Below, piece after piece: positions 12,650 to 22,341 of a stretch of DNA of 64,000 nucleotides. Where the stretch lies: positions 1,913,252-1,977,251 of the forward strand of contig ML976657.1 in NCBI GenBank assembly GCA_010015655.1, written 5' to 3'. The position numbers and the translations under genes are program-made. Source of the stretch: Bimuria novae-zelandiae CBS 107.79 (lineage: Eukaryota; Ascomycota; Dothideomycetes; Pleosporales; Didymosphaeriaceae). How positions within the stretch are numbered: the first letter of the stretch is position 1; the number at the start of each line of letters is the position of its first letter. A model generated the notes under the pieces. It saw only the letters and a list, made by a program, of their open reading frames with translations. It searched no databases and was not told the origin of the DNA.

Positions 12650-13990
12650 TGCGCTTCTTACCCTTTTAGGACGTTTTAAGAGCTTATTAGAGTTATTTTA
12701 TAGTCTTACAAGCAACTATCTTAAAGGCCTATTTAGTAGCCTTCTTAGCCTTCTCCTTCTCCCTTACTAACCTGGCTATAGCCCTTGCCTAACGCCTTAT
12801 CTCCTTCTCCCTTGCCTTTTCCTGCCTTGCCTCCTCACGAAGCCTGTTCGTCTTAGCTTTTTAGTGTTATATCTGCTCCTCCTCGCGCTCCTAGAGCTGC
12901 TGGCGATTACGTGCCTCCTTTACCTTTCTTAGAAACTAAAATATAGCTCTACTATAATACTCCTTAGGCTCCTTAAGTAGGAAAGGCTTACCTTATTTTT
13001 TATATATTTATTTTATTCATTAGAGCCTTGCGTAGGCCTTTTACCTTATACTTAAGAAAGGTCTTTTAAGTTAAGATTTAGTAAAAGGCCTAGCTTAGCT
13101 TTTAAACTTATTTATTACCTTAATTTTTAACTATTTAACGTTATAGGCTTTTAGTCTTTCTCTAGTTTAAGGCACTTAAGACTAAGGACTTATTATTATT
13201 TAAGGGACTTAGGCTAGTGTTAAATCTTTATAGTATAATTTTAAAATTAAAAGGTAAGAGACCTATAGCTTTAAAAGCCTTTAAGATTATTATTTCCTTA
13301 AAAGAGGCCTATTAGGCTTAGTAAAAAAAAGCGGGGGGGGGGGGGGGGAATCTCTCTTACTTATTAAGCTAAGGCCCTAGCTCCTCTCTATAAAAGCTAA
13401 GATCTTATATAAGTAGGCTATTAATAAAGGCTTAAATGTAGTTATATTAAGTAGCTATAGCGTATAAGTTAAATAAAAAGAATATATAGCAAGGAGGATC
13501 TTATTCTAATTATAGTACTTAATAAAATCTATTATAAGGTAAGACCTATAGCTATCTAAAATAAGTAATTAATAAGAAGATTAAGCCTTTGCTTTTATAC
13601 TATAATTAAACACTTATTTAAGCTATGTAAGGCTAATATCGTTATTAATCTAGCTAAATAGTAAGAAGGAGATTTAAACCTAATAAGTTTTATAATTAAA
13701 GACTTATAGCTACAAGTCCTGTATTAACCCTAAGGCTAACTAATAGATAAGGGTAGGCTTAAGATAAGATCTATTAGCATAAATATAGGCTAGTAGCGTT
13801 ATTTACTCTTATAAGCTATCCTAAATAGTACCCCTTCTCTTTCTATCTTCGTACGAGGCCCTGCTGAAGATTCTCTTTAAGTAACCTATAACACTAATTA
13901 TGTAGCCTTTTTTATTTATATTATAAATATAACGCGCCTTAATATAATATTAACTAATTTTCTTACGTAAGAGGGTAAAGTAGAGGCTAT
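12650..13990 (-). pseudogene. Pogo-type transposase remnant (DDE region and basic C-terminus)
   Basis: On the minus strand, just inside the Gypsy-2 insertion, a DDE_1-like block is readable at about 13.4-13.6 kb: LLILDSYRSYLI, then YLTYTL and LLNITTFKPLLIAYL. These align with the LLILDGHGSH...HTLQPLDV pattern of pogo/Fot1 transposases. Downstream at 12.7-12.9 kb is a highly charged Arg/Lys/Glu-rich tail (QEKAREKEIRR), also typical of the family. Numerous stops are present. The N-terminal half should lie on the far side of Gypsy-2 (21.58-22.0 kb), but it is too degraded to read with confidence. Confidence 0.7.
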
Positions 13991-13991
13991 A

Positions 13992-14421
13992 TGTTATAAG
14001 GCGCTCACACCTTGTTCCGATCCGGGTTAGGGCGGTAAGGTATCGTGGTGCTTTATAAATTATTTAGTAGTATAAGTTAATACGACACTTAGCGCGAGGC
14101 TAGATAATTTAATCTTATAATAAAGTAAGATAACTATTAGTCTATATAGGAAAACGTACTCGCATAGAAGATATATAAGTTAACTATAAGGAGCATAATA
14201 AAGAAAACTATTTTATATACATATATACTCGCGTGCTTAGTTACTTAGTACTACTAATTAACTAAGTAGTTACGTGCCCTACTTTATTACTTAGTACTAC
14301 TAATTAACTAAGTAGTTACGTAATCTTAAAACTAGCTCCTTAGCGTGCTTATTAACCTATTTCTTAATTACCTCTCCTTATAAGCGCTTATCCCTTATTA
14401 TCTTATTTTTAGTTTATAATA
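13992..14421 (-). repeat. Gypsy-2 left LTR (3' LTR in element orientation)
   Basis: It starts TGTTATAAGG and ends TTTATAATA, where the right LTR reads TTCGTAACA, so the terminal CA has been mutated to TA. It contains a duplicated palindromic block (TACTTAGTACTACTAATTAAC) also present twice in the right LTR. It is 430 bp, the same as its partner. Confidence 0.85.
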
Positions 14422-14675
14422 CTATTCCTCCTTTTCTAGTCTTTATCCGCAAAGAATTATACCTACTAACTAAGTAACTAGTACTTATTATTATTATAAA
14501 CTTATCTTTACTATTAAGGCGTATAGAAGTATTATAGTATTAAAGTGCTTTAACTATAAGACCTACTTACAGATTTATAAGGTATTAGTTTATTTAAGAA
14601 AATATAGTAAGTGCCTAAAGAGGGGCGTAAAGTATAACTGTCTGCACAGCCTCGCCTTCCGCACTAAGGGAACTG

Positions 14676-14897
14676 TGTAACCCTATCATATCCCTGTACC
14701 CCCTCACTTCTAGTTAACCTGATACTGTACCGAAACCCCTTCGCCTCCACACCACCTGGTACTCTATCACATCCACAAGAACTGGAAGGAAGGTATATAG
14801 AACTATCATAGCACACACACAAGACAAGACAGACACCAGATACCAAAGACAGAGAGTTACTTGTTTATTCCTTGCTACCTGTGAACCGACAATAACA
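14676..14897. repeat. Possible solo LTR or insertion, unmutated
   Basis: A 220-bp block of normal composition within RIP-mutated Gypsy-2. It begins TGTAACCC, contains a TATATAG box, and ends CCGACAATAACA, which together look like an LTR. No clear 5-bp duplication flanks it and no second copy is in the window, so this is a suggestion only. Confidence 0.3.
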
Positions 14898-15057
14898 TAG
14901 CTATTACTTATAATAAGTTTTTTTTATTTAACTACTAAGAAGTAAAAATTAGATACGTAAATTCTAAAGGTATAAAAAGAGTAAGATATAGTATTTAAAG
15001 TAATATACGTAGCGCGTGCAAAAAAAGAGTATTTAGCTAAATAATTAGCTTTAAACG

Positions 15058-15440
15058 CAAAGCTGTATCGGCGCAGGTCACTCAAAGGATCGATGTTGGC
15101 GTATCTCCTAGCAGAGGCATATGGGAGTGCATGTATAAGAATGTAGCCTCGAATGAATTAAGTGCCTATAGGCCTGGTACGAAAGGATACGGAAAAGGTA
15201 CTGAACTACAAAGGCCCCAAGCTCCTCTAAATACACCTCTTCCCAGATGGCTAGCTAGCACATATCTGCCATAGGTTGACCGTCGGTCTGATGGATCCGA
15301 AATAGGTCCGAATCGGATCCGTAGTTCCCCATCGGTCTAATAGATCCGAAATTGGTCCGATACGGATGAGTGTCGGTTTTCGGATGATCTCGAATCCTGT
15401 CTTGACTGGCCAAGGGTTCTCGTGTCGACGAGCGATTGTT
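15058..15440. other. GC-normal insert with short internal repeats in Gypsy-2
   Basis: Composition changes abruptly from RIP-mutated to normal and back. A unit of about 40 bp (ATCGGTCT-AT-GATCCGAAAT-GGTCCGA) occurs twice at about 15281-15322 and 15328-15370. No coding frame or known element was recognised. It may be non-autonomous insertion DNA or a segment acquired by the Gypsy element. Confidence 0.35.
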
Positions 15441-15449
15441 CCTGTTACA

Positions 15450-18400
15450 AAAGCGTGCTAAGGAGGCGATTATTATTAAGAGCGCCGCTTTAGAGGAATT
15501 AGAAGGGGACCCGCCCCAGCCCTCCTAGCCAAACGGCCTAGCTGAATTTACCCTAACTATTTAGTCCGCTATAGAGGAGCTCCCTCCTAACTTCTAGGAT
15601 AGTCCGTTATCCTTAATATCCTAAACCCTTCTAGGGCGTGGGACGTTAGGGTATTCCTTATAGAACTTTTCTAAGGCGTCTTTATAGTTAGTAAGGTTCT
15701 ACGCTAGTTCTTATGTATTATAGCTCTCTAGATATCCTTCCTATTTCACTAGGTATTTATACTAACGCCCTATTTTTTATAAATTTTTAATTACTTTAAC
15801 CTTATATTCCTTGTCTTTAAGTTTAAGTTATATTTTTAGTTTAGCGTCTAATAGTACTAATTTTAATAATAACTTATAGAAGACTAGATGGATTCGTGTA
15901 TCTATAGGTAACTATAGTTTTAAATTAACTAGCCCTCTAACCTCTTAAATTTTAAATAGTCCTTTTTAAAAGTTATTTAGTTTTTTGCTTAGCCTTATTA
16001 TCTTAAAAATTTTTTATTAGAGGAGGACTCTATCCCCCTTTTTAAAAATTAGTCCTATAATCCTTTTTTTATTTACTTATTACGCTATTTATTTATTACG
16101 CCGCGCGATGTTCTCGCGTAATGTTTTATATAAATTCTGTATAAGTTTAGCTTTATTAGCTACGTCCTTTGCAATGCTCTAGATGTCTAATAGATCCTGG
16201 TAAGTCGTTGGCTCACATCCATGGTTGGCATAGTATGGCGAGTACCCTGTAGTCGCCGATCTTGCGCTATTATATGCTAGTTAAGCTATTAGTAATAGCT
16301 CCACCTAATTATCTTAAAGCTTGTTTATATGTATCTAGAGATATTATTTTAGCGTTTAGTTTATACGCTCTATTTAGCTATCTATTTTAGGGTAGAAGCT
16401 CGTCGTAAGTTTACGCTTAATTTCTAATTTAGCTATAAATATAGTCTAATATAATAATGTAAATATCTTAGCCCTATTTATAATAAATTTATCTAGTTAT
16501 TTAACCTATAATATTAGTTCTTATTCTACTATATAAACTAATTCTTTTACTAACATAGCTTCCCTAATTAGTATAAACCTTAACTCTTTAGTAAGTAATA
16601 GATTATAACTAAAATTAAGTTATAGGGATCCTTATTCCTTAGTGCTAGTAATGCTAATAGCTTTATAATAAAGTTTATAGTCACACTAGACTATGCCCTT
16701 AGGGGTGGCTTTAGTAACTATAAAAGGCTATAGGACTTATATCTCTTAGGCTTATTTTTATAACAGGCTAAATAGTTGCCTAGTACCTTCTATACTGCCT
16801 AGCGTAGCCTGGGGATAGCATATTTATTCGTAATTTAACGCGTTATTTTAGTAATTTTTAGGTATCCCTAGTCTTTGTCTTCGTGTAGCTTTTTAATTAG
16901 TAACGAAGCTATTTACTCGCTAATTTAAATATAGTTTTAATAGTCTTATGCTATTAATCTTATAGCTTAGTAAAAGTTATATACTTGGTAATCCTTATCT
17001 ATAAGCCTGCCGTAATCCTATATTCTATTTATAACTAGCCTATAATAGGTGAAGTCTGCGCGTCGCACCTCTAGTGCTAGCGTAAGCTATATCTTATTAT
17101 AGTAAAGGGTTCTATCCTTCGCGTAGGTTAGGATTATAACATAGTTACTACTATTATTTTCCTTTACAAGATTTAATTATCTACTAAGTGCGTCTACTAC
17201 AGCGTTTACGTTCTTTAGTAGATACGTAATGCGAAAGTTAAATTCTACTATCTATTTAGACTATCTAGCCTGTTATTAGTTAAGTTTTTTAGTCGTTATA
17301 AAGCGTGTTAAATTAAGATAATTAAAAAATACTTCTATTTAGTATTTAGCTCCTTTAAGTTGTGCCTCTTATTACTTAAAATAGCTAATAGTAGCTAGTA
17401 GTTCTTTATTATAAATTTTATAATTAAGTTCTGCTCTTAAGAGTTTCCTTACGTAATAGAAAACTAGTCTCTACTTTTTATTATTATATTCTTATAGTAG
17501 TATAGCCCTTAACGCATAATCTAATGCGTTTATATAGATATAATATTATCGCTCTAGGTCGTATATCTATAGTAGGGGTGCTATTAGGAATAGGCACTTT
17601 AGCTATTTAAAGGCTTACTTCTCTACTTCTTGCAAAGGTCGCTATTTTCCTATTTTTATAAGTTTTATTAGTAGAGTAGTGACCTTTAAGTAGTTCCTAA
17701 TAAATTTGCGATAAAAGTTAGTAAAGCCTAAAAAGGATTAGATATCCTTTACTAATTTAGGTAGTAGCTATTCTTTTATTATTATAATCTTTTTTAGGTC
17801 TATTTTAACACCTTCCTAGGATATTATAAATCCTAGGTATTCTATTTCCGTGACGTGGAATTTATATTTCTTAGGGTGTAGGAGTAATCTATACTCTTAT
17901 AACTTCTATAATACCTTATAAATATATTCCTTATGTTCTTCTAGGGTTCTACTTAAGTAAATTAATATATCGTTAAGGTATGCCGTATAGAATACGTCTA
18001 AATATTTATATAATACTTAATTTATAAGGTCCTAAAAGGTTACTAGTGCATTAGTTAGCCCTATTAGTATAATTATATATTTAAAGAGGCTATATCGTGT
18101 ACGAAAAGCTATTTTCTATTTATAACCTTTTACTATTTAGATCCTGTAGAATCTATCTTAGATATTAAATTTCGTAAACTACTTAGCTCCTTAGAGTTAA
18201 TCTATAAGCTCTATTATTAGGGGTAATAAGTAGTAGTTTTTAACTATAATAGCATTTAGCTATTTATAATTTATATAAAGTTATAGCCTGCTATCTTTTT
18301 TGCGAATAAAGAGTATAAGGAAGGCTATAGGGCTCTAACTAAGTCTTTACTTCCCTAAGCGTAGATTCCTCTATATTAGCTCTTTTAACTCTTTTTCTTA

Positions 18401-21100
18401 TTTATAGGTAAGGGGCTTTAGGCGCTCTAGCTATAGCTTAGCTCCTTTTACTAGTAGTATCTTATAATCCTACTCCTTATATTTAGGCAGGACAGTCTTG
18501 TCGTGCTCCTTAAATAGGTCTATAAACTCCTTATATTCTTCTAGCAGATCTAGGTTATTAGGGACTATTTTAGCCTCTTAGACCTATATATAGTGCACCT
18601 GTCCTAGATATTACTTTAAGATCCTATCTATCTTGTATACTAATACTTTTTATATCTTAAATAGTTAGTTCCTCTTTCTTACCTAAAGTTTCTAAAAAGT
18701 TTCCCTTTCGCTAGGGCTTGCCTAAGCTATTATTAGTAAATTTTAGGAAAGGATTGTTTATTTAATCTAGTTTATTTATAGATTATGTTATTTTAGCTAT
18801 TTATATCTTATAATAGCTTTAATATCTCTTATTTCTGCGATAGTAAAAACATTTTAGCTCTCTAGGCCTTTTATATTAACTTGTACTAGCGCTATCTTAA
18901 GGCGTAGCGAACTATCGCCGTATCCCTATAATTAGGTCTTATTTATAAGTCCTATCTATAGTAGTATCCTTTTATTATAATATAGTATATTATATTTTTT
19001 AACTACTTGTAGGGCTATTAGACACGTGTCTACCCTTAAGTTAATAAGTGCTATAACACAATGTCCGTGCACTGTAATATTTTTAATTAAGCGTTTTTTA
19101 ACTTAGTAAGTGTTTACTTAATAAGCTATAATAATTACACTATTACTAGTGTAGTTTATTACTTAGTAATAATTTAGTTTTTTAAGTCCTTAGAGTTCTT
19201 AGACTTATTTTAGCTCTTCTATAAGGCTTCTGCCTCTTATATCTAACCCTTAAGTTAAGCTAGCTTTAAGATTTCTTTAACCTTATACTACTTATATTAT
19301 TATTAATATAGCGTATAGGTCTCTTTAATTCTATTAGACTCGTATACTCCCTAATTCCTATATTACGGGCAATTTAGAGTAAGATATTTATTCTAGGCTA
19401 ATACACTATACTTTAAGTAGTTATTAGAAAAAGCTACTTCTTCCTACAGGCTTAAGTATATAAAGCACTATAGGTTATATTAGTCTTATTTAATTATTAG
19501 GTAGTCTATATCTTTTTCTAGCTACGTACTTCCTATTATTATGCTAGTGTCTTAGGGATCTAGGTCTTAAGGAAACTAGCCTATCTTAAACTTTTATTAT
19601 TTATATAATTTACAGGTAATGTTGAAATATTAATACTAATTATTTTACTTATAGTACTTAGCCTAATAGACTAAGAAGTGTTTATAGTAGTTATTAGGTA
19701 CGCTATACTAGTTTTTCCTAAGTCTATAGTATTCTAAGCCTCTTAAAAAGTAAGAGGCTTTAACTCTAGCCTTAAAGTACTATTAGTATCCTTTTCGTGT
19801 GCATTACCACCACTTGGCATGTGCGTGTTGTTCTTGTATCGTGACCTGGCGTAGGTACTGCTTCGGGTGTCCTTGTAGTTTTTTGGCAAGCCAATAAGCG
19901 TCCCACGCATGTGGTCCTTGGACGATCACCTTCGCCTCGCACTAAGACGAGTGATGTAGCGTGCTACTACACATCTAGCAGGTGTCATCTGCTAGTTGTT
20001 AGAAGATCTAGTATTCGTGGAGGGTTTTTCGTCCCTCTCCCTATTCTTTTATTAGTTCCAGGATTTCTTGTGTGAGGTCTATCTCCTCCGCCTCTGCTGG
20101 CACGAGGGTGGTCATGGCCACTCGTAGGAGGTTGGTTGTATTAACCTTAGTCTCCTGACCTTCGCAGTCCTTGGCGAAGTGGCCTTGCTTGCCATATTGG
20201 AGGCAGGCCTTGTCCTTAAACCTCCGTTCTCGTTCTTCTTGCGAGATTCTACTCCTGCCCTAGTAGTTCTTCTTAGGTTTATACGGCTGCTTCCCCTTGC
20301 TATTTCTTTTTTTATACCACTGGGCTTCGTTAGTTATAATAACATCTCTATCCTGATCTCTTCCGACGGGTCTAGCGTTATTTTCTTTTCTAGAGAGTAG
20401 TTAAGTACTATACTATTTCTCTAGCTTTCGCTCGTACAAGCGATTATCTATTTTAATAGCGTTATTAATAAGCTCTTTTAGATTATCTACTTTTCCTTAG
20501 TAGACTAGTTTGTCCTTAACTAATTCCTTTAGTTTATTATAGTAGGTAATTATAAGTAGGGCTTCTTTTTATTTATTAAGTTTTACTATGATTTATTTAA
20601 ACTCTAACGTATAAAGTACTACTAACTTCTCTTAACGTAGGTATTAGAGGCGTATTTTAGTTTAGTATTCTTTATTAATAGTGCTAAATATTCCTTTTAT
20701 AGCCTTATAAAAAAATTCTTAGTTTTTAAAAGCGTCCTTAGTAGCGTCTAAATTATAATCCTCTAATTTGCTATTCTTAAGGAAGTTATCTATTATTAGT
20801 CTAGCTTATATAACTGCCTTATCCTGCATATTTATATAAATAACTAGGATTTTATCTTATTCTATATTAAACTTTCCTAGGTTATAGTAGATAAATAGTT
20901 TTATTTAAGTTAAAAACGTTCCTGGGTGTCCCTTCCTAGAGTAGGGTTTAGGCTTTAGGACCTTTAGTTAATATTTTATATTTTTTTATTTACTTATTTT
21001 CTTACTTATCTAGTTAATAATTTCCTATAGCTAGGCTATTTAAGCTACTTATTTAATAACTATTTCTTTTAGGGTCTTCTTCTTAGGTGCTAAAGCTATA
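15450..21100 (-). pseudogene. Gypsy-2 gag-pol remains
   Basis: Read on the minus strand. Gag carries a CCHC knuckle at about 20.17-20.22 kb that reads ACLQYGKQGHFAKDC; the second Cys is Tyr, a G-to-A change in TGT. The reverse-transcriptase catalytic box lies near 17.93-17.98 kb and reads AYLNDILIYL in place of the family's YLDDILIYS, so one catalytic Asp is Asn. The region at 15.5-16.4 kb corresponds to the integrase/C-terminal side and is shared with Gypsy-1. Stops are everywhere, except in the GC-normal stretch around 20.18-20.40 kb. The pol order and YLDD-type box support Gypsy. Confidence 0.75.
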
Positions 21101-21144
21101 GTAGTTAAACTAAGTCCTACTATTATACTATAAAGTAGTTAAAG

Positions 21145-21574
21145 TGTTATAAGGCGCTTATACCTTATTCTAATTTAAATTAAGGTAGTAAGGTATTATA
21201 GTGCTTTATAAATTATTTAATAGTATAAGTTAATGCGACACTTAGCGAGAGGCTAGATAATTTAATCTTATAATAAAGTAAAATAACTATTAGTCTATAT
21301 AGGAGAACGTACTCGCATAGAAGATATATAAGTTAACTATAAAGAGCATAATAAAGGAAACTGTCTTATGTATATATATACTTACGTGCTTAGTTACTTA
21401 GTACTACTAATTAACTAAGTAGTTACGTGCCCTGCTTTATTACTTAGTACTACTAATTAACTAAGTAGTCACGTGACCCTAAGGCTAGCTCCTTAGCGTG
21501 CTTGTTAACCTGTTCCTCGGTCGCCTGTCCTCATAAGCGCTCATCCCCCATCACCCTGTTTCTGGTTCGTAACA
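21145..21574 (-). repeat. Gypsy-2 right LTR (5' LTR in element orientation)
   Basis: It starts TGTTATAAGG and ends TTCGTAACA. Its last 120 bp are much less mutated than the matching end of the left LTR, so RIP was uneven between the two copies. Confidence 0.85.
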
Positions 21575-22061
21575 CTAAACTTTCTTCCTAAATTAGTTTT
21601 ATAGCAACTATTATTAATCCTTATTATCTATTTTAAGATAAGCTTATTATAATATTACTAAATAAAGTAATTAACTTAGTTTATTCTAAGCTCTCTCGTC
21701 GCGATCTATAAAGCAAAATTTCTAATTATAGCTTATATAGGTAAAAGGCCTCGCCTAATAAGTTCTTTAATATAAAGTATAAGGTCTTACTCTTATTATA
21801 AATAAAAAACTTATTAATATTTATAGCGGGTAGCGCGTATAGTTAAGACGTTTTAGTATCTTTATTTAAGCGTTATATAGCTATAACTATAATTTCTTAT
21901 AATTTTTCTATAGCTAATTTTTTTTAAGTTTAATAATTTAATTACTACTATTATAGCTTTAATTAAAATTATATTAGTGGAGTTATCGCGTGTTGAAGTT
22001 GAGGCCTTATCTTGGTGGGTGGGTCGTTTCGACGGGGGGGTCGCTTTGGGGTGAACCTCGG

Positions 22062-22190
22062 TAGTGTTCTCTTCTCTTCAACCACACCAATAAATTATCG
22101 CCTCCAGTGCAAGGTCCTAGTCAGAGCAGTTCGACCATCCTCCTTGCTAGTGTGATAAAGGCGTTCGTCCGCCTGAAGTGGCCAATACTT
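22062..22190. repeat. Inverted repeat X, left arm, inner part
   Basis: It continues the left arm after the pogo-type insertion. It is the reverse complement of about 24.80-24.91 kb with near identity over the 85 bp from 22064 (for example GTGTTCTCTTCTCTTC and GACCATCCTCCTTGCT), then weaker similarity to about 22190. On the minus strand it contains a short frame reading EDGRTALTRTLHWRR, as does the right arm. Confidence 0.85.
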
Positions 22191-22341
22191 TATCCAAAAT
22201 TCTAGGGTACCTATGGCAGTCAGATGGCTTGGCGCTTGTCACTGCCCCGCCTTTGGTACGACGGGGCTTTAGGTTCATCCGTGTCGCAGACAACAGAACA
22301 CTTCACGACTCCCTCATCTAACGCGCTTACCTTCCTTCATC

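Larger units (their letters stand above)
13992..21574 (-). mobile_element. Gypsy-2: complete but dead Ty3/Gypsy retrotransposon
   Basis: Two LTRs of exactly 430 bp (13992-14421 and 21145-21574) bound a 6.7-kb interior. Gag lies at the right end, so the element is read on the minus strand. Flanking pentamers are CTATA on the left and CTAAA on the right, a target duplication with one mismatch. It is inserted in the transposase of the pogo-type element. Interior composition is a mosaic: most is strongly RIP-mutated, but 14.64-14.90, 15.06-15.44 and 19.79-20.40 kb are close to normal composition. Confidence 0.85.
12348..22061 (-). mobile_element. Pogo-type (Tc1/mariner superfamily) DNA transposon, RIP-degraded, carrying Gypsy-2
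   Basis: The element starts CCGAGGTTCACC and ends with its inverse GGTGAACCTCGG. The similarity extends through a run of Cs and AAGCGACC/CGACCCACC, about 45 bp in all. It is flanked by TA on both sides (12346-12347 and 22062-22063). The unbroken site GGCCTGTA-TA-GTGTTC is present on the reverse strand of the other inverted-repeat arm near 24.91 kb, which proves the boundaries and the TA target duplication. Without Gypsy-2 the element is about 2.1 kb. A minus-strand transposase remnant identifies it as pogo-type. Confidence 0.85.

Noticed and set aside
13330..13352. Poly-G run as a functional element
   Set aside because: A simple homopolymer within the degraded pogo-type element; possibly also a sequencing-length artefact.
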